DNA from: Symbiodinium natans
Taxonomy: Eukaryota > Sar > Dinophyceae > Suessiales > Symbiodiniaceae
Length of the DNA stretch: 64,000 bases
Assembly (NCBI GenBank): GCA_905221605.1
Contig: CAJNDS010001001.1
Coordinates: 1,294,549 to 1,358,548, forward strand
Reading direction: 5' to 3'
The notes under the pieces were generated by a model. It made no database searches and had not been told where the DNA came from. It was given only the letters and a program-made list of their open reading frames with translations. Positions 12,901 to 21,622 of the stretch are shown piece after piece. How positions within the stretch are numbered: position 1 is the first letter of the stretch; every line of letters begins with the position of its first letter. The position numbers and the translations under genes are program-made.

Positions 12901-15900
12901 TAGGGATGGCCACCGAGGGGTTCAGGGGGCCTTAGTGGAACTAAAGGCTTGGGGGTTGGTGGCCCAGTAGCCACCTTTAGGGTTTAGGGGTTTAGGGGTT
13001 TAGGGTTTAGGGTTTGGGGTTTGGGGTTTGGGGTTTGGGGTTTAGGGTTTCGGGTTTGGGGTTTAGGGTTTGGGGTTTGGGGTTTGGGTTTTTTTTGGGG
13101 GTTTAGGGTCTGGGGCTACCAAGTGGGGCTCCCAAGAGAGACTCCACCCCCCCCCCCCACCTCTCCCCCCTAGCCAGCCGCAAAGAGTCCCTCAACTATC
13201 TCTCAAGGCCTGCTCTCTCAGTCCTAGTAGGGCCCATAAAGAGCGCGCGTGGGGTAGGCGTTTCGCCCGAAACCCTACATCCTGAATAGGGTTCTAGGTA
13301 CCTCCCTGAGTTGGGTCATCCGAATTTCCACTTGACTTCTCACGAAGTTGCCTGAAACTTCATGTCAGGGCGTACCAGGCGTTTGGGGGAGCTTCTTATG
13401 GGGGTATGTTTTGGGGGGTATGAGCCTTCTTGGTCCTAGGGCGAACCTATATAAACCCTTAAGGGTTTAGGGTTGTGGTAGGGCTTACGGGCCTCGGTGG
13501 AAGGTTCTCTAAGCCTAGAGAACTTGAAGCCGGGTGTAGGGAATAGGGAGCACTAAGCCCTAAACCCTAAACCCTGAACCCGATAGGGTTTAGTCCAATT
13601 CCGTCCGGAGGCTCGGCCATTTGCCTCACGAAAGAAAGAAAGTGGCTGGGACGTTTCGGCGAGGGGCGGAAGACTTGTATTTAAGAGAACCAAAGGAGCA
13701 CGGAAGGGCTAAGAAGCAGGGACCCGGAACCCTAAACCCTAAACCCTGAACCCTGAACCCTGAACCCTAAACCCTAAACCCTAAACCCTAAACCCTAAAC
13801 CCTATTCCTGAGTTGGCGGGCGTATTCTCTGGGATGTGAAGCTAAGGCTGGTCCGCTACGAGGCGCCCTCAACCCTCCACCCTGTTGACCGAACCCTCAA
13901 CCCCCAAACCCTTGCCCTAAACCTTAAACCGTAAACCTAAACCCTAAACCCTAAACCCTAAACCCTAAACCCTAAACCCCCAAACCCTTGCACACAACCC
14001 CTCGAACCCAAAACTTCGTTCATTTGGGCACATATCAGTAGGGATATGAGTACCCTAAAATAGGGTTATCACCATAGCTACCCTACATAAAACCCTACTT
14101 GTAAGTACAGTCTAAAACCTAAACCCTAAACCCTAAAACCTAAACACCTAAACCCTAAACCCTAAACCCTACTTATAAGTACCCAAAAGAGGACGTACCA
14201 GCTGGCCTACGACCTGCTCACCCTAAACCCTAAACCCCAAACCCAAAACCCCAATCCCCAAACCCCAAACCCTAAACCCCAAACCCTAAACCCTAAACCC
14301 TCAACCCTACCTGGAGCACGCAGGTGTGGAAGTGGCCGGCCGCCACAGCCACCGCGGGGCCCAGGCCCTGGGTCCGCCGCTCTTTGGGGATTTGCTTGGA
14401 GGTTCTTTTGGGCACCTATCTGTAGGGTTTAGGGTTTAGGGGTTAGGGTTCAGGGTTCAGGGCTTAGGGTTTGGGGCTTAGGGCTTGGGGCTTAGGGTTT
14501 AGGGTGTAGCGTGTAGGGTTTAGGGCTAGTTGGATGTTCATGGGTAAAAAAAGTAAACAGCACACCACTTCATCTTCCAACCCCCGAAACACCAAACATT
14601 TTCTCAATCTTTTTTCCACCACTTTCTCCAACTTTTCAGGCCTCATTTTCGTGTTTTCAACCAGCCAACCACTTGCCCCCAAGCCTCCACCTCTTCAGCA
14701 TCCCATTCTTCAACGAGCACGCCAACAGCCCTCACCCCTCAAAAATCGCACGATTTCCCCATCAAAAACTCAACACATTTTGCCACTTCTTCAACAGCGC
14801 TTTAAGAACTGCCCAATTTTTTGGAGATGCAGTCCTGGGTGCATGGTGCCATGCACCTAAAAAGGCAAGGCATCCTCTAACTGCATAGGGGGGGGGGGGT
14901 AGGGAGGTGGGGCGTAAGGGGAGGGATAATTCCGCAATCGGAGCCCCCATACGCCACCCTTAAGGGAAGGACCTCAAAAGGGACCCCATCTAAAAGAGCT
15001 ACCCATGAGGGTTACATGCTTTCGGCTTTTAAGGGTCCTAGAGTTAGGGTGTAGCCTTTGCATCCAGACGGCTGCCTCAAAAAAAGAGTGCACTGAAAAC
15101 TACATCAGAGAGCCCTGGTGACGAAGATACGCCCCCTAGTCTTGATGGTTGTTCGTAGGGAATTGGGGGATGAGGTATCCTATATACCCCTATATTCTAC
15201 CCTTTAAGGGAATGTGTTGCCCCCTAAACCCCAGCCCTAAACCCTAAACCCTAAAACCCTACAGTAAACCCTGAGATTCCCTGGTGCCGGCTCAGGCACC
15301 CGGGGCACTTCACACTGCTGCCCGTAGTTGCCGCCGACGCACCGGAGTGTGCCATCTGCCTTCAGTGCTGTGCAGGTTTAGGGTTTAGGGTTTAGGGTTT
15401 AGGGTTTAGGGTTTAGGGTTTAAGGTTTAGGGTTTAGGGTTTAGGGTTTAGGGTACATGTTTGGGGTGTGGATGGGTTGCTTGGGGCTTAGGGCTTAGGG
15501 TTCAGGGCTTTGTTCTTTTTCATAGGGTTTCAGGTTTAGGGTTTAGGGTCTAGGGTTTAGGGTTTAGGGTTTAGGAGTGGTTTAGGGTTTCGGATTTAAT
15601 TAGATCGGTTTATTGTTGAAGTGTTTCGACTCTTACACTCGCGTACCTGTTTCGGGTTTTGACTCTCACGTTGGCACAGGCGGGTCTCTTGGTACTATAT
15701 TGCGAGTGAAAGCGCTCTCACACATGCGTTGACTCAGGCCTACGACAACCAGGGCTCATCAGTCACAGTATACAGCAAACGTCAACGCATGCGTAAGCCT
15801 GATAGGTCACAGTGACATCTGGCATTTGCTGGGGCTCTCCATGCGCACGACGGCAGCATGATTTGCAAGCCCTAAGCCCTAAACTCTAAACCCGAAACCC

Positions 15901-16400
15901 TAAACCCCAAACCACAAACCCTAAACCTCACAACAGAATACAACAGACTCGTGCGCAGGGCCCTCTTGAGGATCGGATCTGGCGAGTGTGAAGAGGGGTG
16001 AAATCATCCAAGCCAGAAGGTGAAACGGCATTGCTTGTGGATCTTCCACTGATGCTTATAATATCCAACACCAGATATCATGTAACATGTATATATATAT
16101 ATATTGTATAATATACACTTATATGTCATACTATCTTATGTTCTACAAAAATAAAGGGTATTATATGGGAGTTGATCAAAATACCTGTTCCCAAAGTTAC
16201 CCTAAATTTCCCTAATAAACCAAAAACGGACCCGGAATAATTTCCCAAGAAGGACTTTTAGATCAACCCCCATATAGATAGCTCATGGCCTCACAAGATG
16301 TCGCGCAACTCCCCGCTGTTGAACTCCTGGAGGCGGATCCAGGCCCTGGCGAAGTCGTCAAACCACGCCTTCGGGTTTAGGGTTTAGGGTTGAGGGTTGA

Positions 16401-16431
<31 letters not shown>

Positions 16432-19222
16432 GGTTTAGGGTTTAGGGTTTAGGCAACAGGGAAACCTTCTGGTCCGCGGCGTAGCGCTCCACGTGCTGCT
16501 TGAAAGCCGGGTCTTCCACCAGCCTTGGAGGGTTTTGGGTTTCGGGTTTGGGGTTTAGGGTTGGGGTCCGGGGTTTAGGGTTGAGGGTTTAGGGTTTGGG
16601 GTTTAGGGTTCAGGGTTTGGGGTTTTTGTGGCTTTGTAAGGATTATGTAGGGGGACGAAGAGAGGCCAAAAGTGAACAAGGATGCTCAAACCTGGCCCTG
16701 GCAGCGCCATGTCGGTGGTCAGCATCATCGTCCCACCAGACCTGTACTGCGTCTTGCCATGCCGGTTCGTCTCTTTTGCCCATGGCTTCTGCAACAAGTC
16801 CTTAAAGTAGGAGTTGTCGAAGAGGAGCTTGTCATCCGTCCATGGGCCCTCGAAGCCCGAGCGGTCACCGTGGCACGACCCGACCGTGTGCGCACCCGAA
16901 AGAGCCACCACGTCACGGTCCTCGAAGCCCTTGGGAGCCTGAGCTGCTGAGCCCCAAAAAAGCATATACAGTCTACTCACTCAGCTACGAAAAAGCTGAG
17001 TTCATAAGCCTCGAAAAAGTATCTAAAGTGTACTCATTCAGCTCCGAAAGAGCTGAGTTCACAAGCCCCTCCCCAAAAAGTGTCAAGTGTACTCGTAATC
17101 AGCTACTAAGGGGCAAAAATGTCTCTGATGTGCTTCGCGTCCTGGTCAACCCTAAACCCTAAACCCTAAACCCTAAACCCTAAACCCTAGACCCTAAACC
17201 CTAAACCCTAAACCCTAAACCCTAAACCCTAAACCCTAAACCCAAGTCCTTGTCCCCATCCGGCAGGCGCCCCTCCGCCGAGGAGACTCCATCCGAAGCG
17301 CGGTGCGCATCCAGCCGGCCGAAGCGAGTGGGAACGTCCTCGGATGGCCCTTAAGACCCTCTAAAAAAGTTTAGGGTTTAGGGTTTAGGGTTTAGGGTTT
17401 AGGGTTTAGGGTTTAGGGTTCCCAAACAATGATCTTCTTAAACCCAGGAAGGGAAAAGTAAAAAGATGTCCCAAGGGCCGACCGAACGTCGGGTCCCCCC
17501 ATGGCCTTGATGGAGACGTTGGCAGCCAAGGCCCAAAGGTCCGCATGGGAAATGAGCCGCGGCACGTACTTCTCTGTGATCGGGCCGAGAAGTGCGAGCG
17601 CCACCTGCGGCAGCCCGGCGTTCGCGGCCATGGCGTGTTCACCACTGCCGGCCAGTCGCATTGCTGCGTTCGGGCAGCCATCTGCGCCGTTGAAGACGCC
17701 GGCATCATGCCAGGAAAGACGGATCAGGATTGGTCCACAGCTCTTAGCAGCGATTAGCGTTTCCTAGGATGGCCATTGAAAGCCTCCGAAGCATACTCCA
17801 TGAGCTCAACAGGCAAAACATGAAAATATCCTTGCACACAGTGTCCCTAAACCCTAAACCCTAAACCCTAAACCCCAAACCCCAAACCCCAAACCCTGCC
17901 CAGTCTCGAGGTCAGCCACCAAGTGGTCGTAGTTCAGGCAGCGGCACAATGTCAGCTCCAGCTCGACGTCCGTCTTGCATTTGTCGAGCATCTGAGCGAC
18001 ATCACCTTGGTTGGCCCCCATGGAAACCCTCTGAACAAATGGGTTTAGGGTTTAGGGTTTAGGGTTTAGGGTTTATTCCTGAAGATGGGTCCTCTTAAGC
18101 CCAATAATAGGGGAAAGCATGACTAGGATGGCCCCTAAAACCCCCTGAAAAATATTCCTGAATATGGCCCTCTTAAACCCAATAAGGGAAAATATACTAT
18201 GTGCCAAGGGCCTACTTAGATGAAAATTCCCTTAAGGGCCTACCCAGTGACTAGTTGTGCCGTTCACCTCCACAATGCTGTCGCCCTTGCGAATTTGCAT
18301 GTCGGGATTGTCTTGGTTCCACTTCTCCTTACTTCTCCAACAACCAACGGAAACAAAGGTTAAACGTTATGATCCATACTAAATAAGGAAACCCGAAAAA
18401 GCTTAAAGTTCAATTCTTGGCCAAGTAAGTCTCTGCAACCCCACCAGTCACTGACATGATGGGCAGCACAGAGCGCTCCGCCATGTAATCGACGTCCAGG
18501 CCCAGTTTCAAGCCATCGGACTTGACAAGCTTGATGCCTAGGATTGGGTTTAGGGTTAGGGCTAGGGTTTAGGGTTTTGGGTTTAGGGCTAGGATGGCCC
18601 TTCAAACCCTCCAAAAAGGTACTCCTAAATATAAACCAATAAGGGCACAAATAGAAAAGTTCCCAAGGGCTTACCAAGATGCTGTAGAGTCTCTCCGTGT
18701 CAGTCTTCCCACCGGTCACTGCGGGCAGAGTGTTCAAGGAACTGTCCAGGGTGGGCCTGGCCTCCACCGAAGCCTCCACACCTGGTGACGTCTCCGACTT
18801 GCAGCACGAAGCATTCCCCATGAGATGCTGGAAGAGCAGGGAAAAATGGAGGGATCTAAGGCTGGCGCTAGCGCGCCCAATTTTGCCCTTGAGCCCAGAT
18901 GTTTCAGGGTGGTGGGCCATGCGCTGTCGATTTTTGAACCCTTCGGCCCCAAGCAAAGCACCTAGACCTCAAACCCTCAACCCTTCACTCCCTTCTTGCG
19001 ACTAGGCCTCTGGCAACCGCCTCGACCCTTTTGCTCAACTCTGTGAGACTCTATCAACTTTTTTGGCTGCTTTGGACTAGACCCTACCAAAAACAAGCAC
19101 TTCAGTAATAGCACTCCAAACCCCAGTTTAGTGCGAGATCCGCCACAGCAGATGCTGGCCTTCACGATGCAGGTGTGATACCACCCGGCCGCCACGCGCG
19201 AGCCAGTGCCCAGAGCCAAGAA
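6915..19222 (-). CDS. RCC1-like beta-propeller repeat protein, at least 16 short exons
   Basis: Exons encode repeated RCC1-type blades of the form ADGxLVCFGxNxxGQCDVPxxL then GPVxAVAAGxxHTCAV. Exons placed: 19222-19160 (start unsure), 15359-15300, 14367-14311, 14213-14195, 12159-12079, 11693-11633, 11437-11355, 10964-10845, 10503-10447, about 10367-10335, 10045-9998, 9339-9286, 8908-8850, 8519-8501, 7939-7907 and 6967 to about 6915. Most consecutive pairs join in phase, for example [16 protein letters not shown] across the intron holding the peroxidase gene, [16 protein letters not shown], and [16 protein letters not shown]. Joins at 14195/12159, 10447/10367 and 10335/10045 are not resolved and probably hide exons. 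RCC1 propellers act as Ran or other GTPase exchange factors or as binding scaffolds; no partner domain is visible, so function is open. The 5' start should lie between 19.2 and 21.6 kb; the 3' end was not found. Confidence 0.85.
8501..8519 (-). CDS. 19-nt micro-exon of the RCC1-like gene
   Basis: Codons V-L-S-V-A-V plus one base sit between an AG|G acceptor and a GTGACT donor. They join exon 8908-8850 (ending GVGPAP) to 7939-7907 ([12 protein letters not shown]), giving the standard blade line [19 protein letters not shown]. The plus strand is also open here but gives no family match. Confidence 0.75.
8736..8838. mobile_element. Family A inverted-repeat element
   Basis: Starts CTACTTGGAGGTTCAT and ends ATGAAACTTCAAG; the inner arms share GTACTTACAAGTAGGGTT-like sequence. 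It sits directly downstream of RCC1-like exon 8908-8850, right at the splice donor. Confidence 0.7.
9110..9220. mobile_element. Family B inverted-repeat element with 7-bp target duplication
   Basis: Inner arms TTGGGACGTTCCCCCTTATA and its counterpart TTTAAGGGGGGAACATCCCAA. CGCATAC flanks both sides (9103-9109 and 9221-9227), a target-site duplication. Confidence 0.75.
9664..9794. mobile_element. Family A inverted-repeat element
   Basis: CTACTTGGAGGTTCATGGGTACCTGG at the left, and TACTGCTAAGTACCCGAATGAACC at the right. The left end is partly duplicated. Confidence 0.6.
12171..12342. mobile_element. Family B element carrying a telomere array, flanked by a 13-bp repeat
   Basis: Left arm GATGTTCCACCTTATACTCA, right arm GCTGTTAGTATAAGGGCGAA then CATCCCA; between them lies a TTTAGGG stretch (12190-12280). 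ACCTGAGAACTGC occurs at 12158-12170 and 12343-12355. The left copy contains the splice acceptor of RCC1-like exon 12159-12079, so the insertion duplicated the acceptor. Confidence 0.7.
12418..12595. mobile_element. Family A inverted-repeat element
   Basis: Begins GCTACTTGGAGGTTCACG and ends AAGTGCCCAAATGAACCTTC-AAGTAG. The interior has diverged TTTAGGG units. Confidence 0.65.
12600..14190. other. Stretch without a confident gene
   Basis: RCC1-like intron sequence: family I element, TTTGGGG blocks (13010-13090), telomere tracts and a degraded family A copy at 13990-14110. One or more RCC1-like exons must be hidden here, because the flanking exons are out of phase. Confidence 0.5.
12699..12880. 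mobile_element. Family I dispersed element
   Basis: CTCCCCCTTGGAACCTTCAA, then TAACATCCTCTTGAGGTTTA, ending AAAGGGGGATA. Relatives at 29318-29395 and 58990-59120 share CTCCCCTTAGAACCTTA and CATCCTCTTGGGTTTTA. Confidence 0.6.
14195..14213 (-). CDS. 19-nt micro-exon of the RCC1-like gene
   Basis: AG|G acceptor, codons VVGQLV plus one base, then a GT donor. It continues HTCVLQ from exon 14367-14311 in phase 0, matching the ADGQLVCFG line of an RCC1 blade. The following exon is not identified, since the next recognised one (12159) is in a different phase. Confidence 0.55.
15145..15222. mobile_element. Family D inverted-repeat element
   Basis: GTTGTTCGTAGGGAATTGGG, then CCTATATACCCC and TACCCTTTAAGGG. 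Related units occur at 27838-27940, 33305-33365, 41221-41448 and 54543-54646. Confidence 0.55.
16291..18821 (-). CDS. APX: N-lipidated PDZ-like domain fused to ascorbate peroxidase, ten exons
   Basis: Haem peroxidase that reduces H2O2 with ascorbate, preceded by a PDZ-like domain. Exons: 18821-18683, 18537-18434, 18327-18244 (or 18261), about 18015-17908, 17763-17491, 17338-17249, 17141-17115, 16938-16706, 16523-16466, 16368-16291 (TGA). All phases agree except the exon 3/4 join. Residues 1-8 read MGNASCCK, a Gly2 myristoylation plus Cys palmitoylation signature. Residues about 45-145 are PDZ-like ([47 protein letters not shown]). The roughly 250-residue peroxidase part has the distal [27 protein letters not shown], proximal [24 protein letters not shown] with the family Trp, and TDMAL with the Asp partner of the proximal His. 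All catalytic residues are intact and the domain length matches cytosolic APX. Membrane anchoring is inferred from the N terminus. The gene lies inside an RCC1-like intron. Confidence 0.92.
17142..17248 (-). other. Intron 6 of the peroxidase gene, made mostly of telomere repeats
   Basis: This 107-nt GA-AG intron runs between RLPDGDK and DAKHIRD. Apart from about 10 nt at each end it is a TTTAGGG array read on the minus strand. The triplet GAC occurs at both exon borders. Confidence 0.85.
17339..17490 (-). mobile_element. Introner-like insertion = peroxidase intron 5
   Basis: Intron between MGGP and [15 protein letters not shown] occurs at the first base of the intron and again directly after its AG, a perfect 7-bp direct repeat. 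Internal sequence shares GGCCCTTGGGACAT, TTTTCCCTT..TGGGTTTAAGA and the end GGGCCATCC(G/T)AG with introns 1, 3 and 4 of the gene. A TTTAGGG array sits in the middle. It is read as an introner whose duplicated target supplies the GA donor. Confidence 0.75.
18016..18243 (-). mobile_element. Double introner-like insertion = peroxidase intron 3
   Basis: Two copies of the CCCTTATTGGGTTTAAGAGG...TTCAGGAATA core lie head to tail (about 18195-18110 and 18125-18065), with a telomere array at 18041-18075. The first copy keeps the GGGGCCATCCTAG end. The true splice points are unsettled: GT at 18243 with CAG near 18032 inserts extra residues, whereas GC at 18260 with an atypical acceptor would restore VEVNG/ANQGD. 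Confidence 0.6.
18538..18682 (-). mobile_element. Introner-like insertion = peroxidase intron 1
   Basis: 145-nt GC-AG intron flanked by the direct repeat GCATC, one copy at the donor and one right after the acceptor CCTAG. Near the 5' end it carries GTAAGCCCTTGGGAAC and near the 3' end GGGCCATCCTAG followed by a telomere-like stretch and a second ATCCTAG. Skipping from TACA to GCATCAAG gives the clean PDZ line [13 protein letters not shown]; use of the apparent GTAAG instead breaks the frame. Confidence 0.7.
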
Positions 19223-19254
19223 CTGCAGGATCTTCTCCTGGTCTTAGAGGGGCT

Positions 19255-19374
19255 TACTTGAAGCTTCATGGGTACTGATACGTAGGGTTGCAGGGAAGGC
19301 AACTATGGGTACTTAACTAGAGTCCTAAACCCTAAACCCTACTTATCGGTACCCAATTGAACCTTCAAGTGGGG
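19255..19374. mobile_element. Family A inverted-repeat element
   Basis: Left end TTACTTGAAGCTTCATGGGT, right end ACCCAATTGAACCTTCAAGT, with two CCCTAAA units inside. It lies just outside RCC1-like exon 19222-19160. Confidence 0.65.
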
Positions 19375-19889
19375 CAGGTGGTACAGCGACTGAGGCGAAC
19401 ATAAGAAAGACGTCTTTGGGGAACGCGAGGCGAAGACGTTGCTTCGCCAGGCCCAAGAGTAACCTAAGCATAAAGGGGCACCCTCTTCGGTTTCAAGGGG
19501 CTTGTGAGGGAACCTGAACCCTAAAAAACGGGAATAAGGGCCTACTCGGGGTCCTAGTAGCCCTAAACCCTAAACCCTAAGAAAGGGAATAAGGGTTTTC
19601 GGAAGACGTGCTGCAACTCTCACATGCGTCGCTTTTAAGGGCGGCGCACGCTCGAACTCACAAGAAAACCCACGCCACCAACTACCCGAAGTCTTCTCCG
19701 GCACCCCACAACAACCTGTTAGGGTTTAGGGTTTAGGGTTTAGGGTTTAGGGTTTAGGGCTTCAATCGCCCAGTCGCACGCACCAGCTGGGAGAGCGCGT
19801 GGCCGCCCCTCCTGGAGTTGCGTCAGGCGAGAAACGGCCAGAGGGGTCGAGGGGATGAGGGCTCTTGAACCTGGAAACTGCGTCATGTC

Positions 19890-20033
19890 TAGGGTTTAGG
19901 GTTTAGGGTTTAGGGCTTAGGGCTTAGGGTTTAGGGTTTAGGGTTTAGGGTTTAGGGTTTAGGGTTTAGGGTTTAGGTTTAGGGTTTAGGGTTTAGGGTT
20001 TAGGGTTTAGGGTTTAGGGTTTAGGGTCCATCC
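19890..20033 (+). repeat. Interstitial telomere-type array
   Basis: About 20 TTTAGGG units with two TTAGGGC variants and one 6-mer slip (TTTAGG at about 19973). Confidence 0.95.
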
Positions 20034-21622
20034 CCTGAACCCCAATCCCTAAATCGGTGTGTGGGGGGGGCAAGGGATGGAATGGGTTCGGGGGTGGAGG
20101 GGGTGGGGGGGTGGCGAGCTTGTTGGGGTGACGGAGGCTCTTTAATCGTGGAACCTTGAAGGTTCATGTGGGTAGCTAGAAGTAGGCAAGTATGGTTACA
20201 ATCTTACTCAGGGTAACCCCTAAACCCTAGACCCTACATGTGAACCCTTGTTTTAAGACTGGAACTGAGGCCAGGGCAGCATCCATCCATCCAGCATGTG
20301 AACCCTAAACCCTAAACCCTAAACCCTAAACCCTAAACCCTAAACCCTAAACCCTAAACCCTACGTATTAAGTACCCCAACAAACCTTCAAGCATAACCC
20401 AGGTTCTTGTCCAGACCCAAGAGCAACCTAGGATAAAAAAAAGGGTGCCCTTCTTGGTTCAAAGGGGCTTGTAAGGGAACCTAAGCCCTACTCTTGGTCC
20501 TAGCCCTAAAACCCTGAACCCTGAACCCTACACCCTAAACCCCAAACCCTTCCTAGCTCTTGAGAGTCTGAAGCTGCGGCAGAGCGGCGAGCCCAAGGCG
20601 ATCCGGCACAAGTGGTGGAGATCCTTCTCCTAGTCTGAACTTGGTACCCTTGCAAAAAAGGGTTTAGGGTTTAGGGTTTAGGGTTTAGCTCTTCCTTTTA
20701 TCTTAAAGGTCTCTAGTAAGCAAAAATTTAAAATTGTTTCCACGTACCCCCTAAGTCTCGAAGGCGTAGAGATCGTGTCTGCATCGAACCATGGCCATGC
20801 TGAGACTCACCTGTCTGCGGGGTCCTCCTCATAAGGTACCCCTAAACCCTAAACCCTAAACCCTAAACCCTAAACCCTAGCACCTCCAAAGCCTCCAGTT
20901 AAGGGGCCCTCTCCTGAGCTCTAAACAGCTCTAAAACCCCTAAGCGCCAGCTTTGACGCCTTAGAACCCCGGCTTTTGAAACCTTTAAGCCCCAAAATGT
21001 TAAACAGTAAAGTAAGCCTTAAAACCCTAAACCCAACTTTAAGCCCCAAAATGTTAAAACAACAAAGTAAGCCTTAAACCCTAAGCTTTCAAATCACCTG
21101 CGCCGCGGGTTGAGGTCTGAGAGTGTCTGCCAGATGCTGAAACGGCGGCGGATGCAGACCAAAGGACTCTCTTCAAGTTTTTTGTTTGGGGTTTAGGGTT
21201 GTTGGGAGTTAGGGTATGAACAAATCTAATTTATACGCTACTTTTTGATGTCTTGGGTACTGGCTCTCGGGCCTCTGGTTTTCCCCTGCCTTCATGCGAC
21301 TGCTCCACGGGGCTTCTGACTAGCTGAGTTGATAGAGCCCGCAAACAAATTGACACTCGGCAACGCAAAAGGATCTCCCAACAACCCCTCGAGTCACAAA
21401 ACGGGAGTCCCGGCACAGGAGATGGCGTTGGGGTTTGGGAGCGTAGGGGTTTAGGGTTTAGGGTTTGCGAGTGTAGGGGTGCCCTTTATGTTCAGTATTC
21501 GACTTGGAGTTGAAGGCTTCAGGGCATTTCGGCTTCGGAACTCGGGTTCAGGGTTTAGGGTTCAGGGGTTTAGGGTGGCTTCTAGGCTTTGGACTGAAGG
21601 TCACAGAAAAGGGGCCCTGTAC

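Larger units (their letters stand above)
19223..21622. other. Stretch expected to hold the RCC1-like 5' exons
   Basis: Open minus pieces at about 19450-19385 (RLRLAFPKDVFLMFASVAVP), 19870-19785, 20640-20570, 20840-20813 (EEDPADR before a GTGAGT donor) and 21165-21105 (ESPLVCIRRRFSIWQTLSDL before GTGAT). None is assignable. Elements of families A and H and large telomere arrays fill the rest. Confidence 0.4.

Noticed and set aside
16672-17767. Plus-strand open frames across the peroxidase region
   Set aside because: The minus strand encodes recognisable ascorbate peroxidase motifs there.
17406-18956. Peroxidase gene as a pseudogene with frame breaks
   Set aside because: The breaks vanish when GC and GA donors are allowed; all family motifs are then in one frame with a single TGA at the end.
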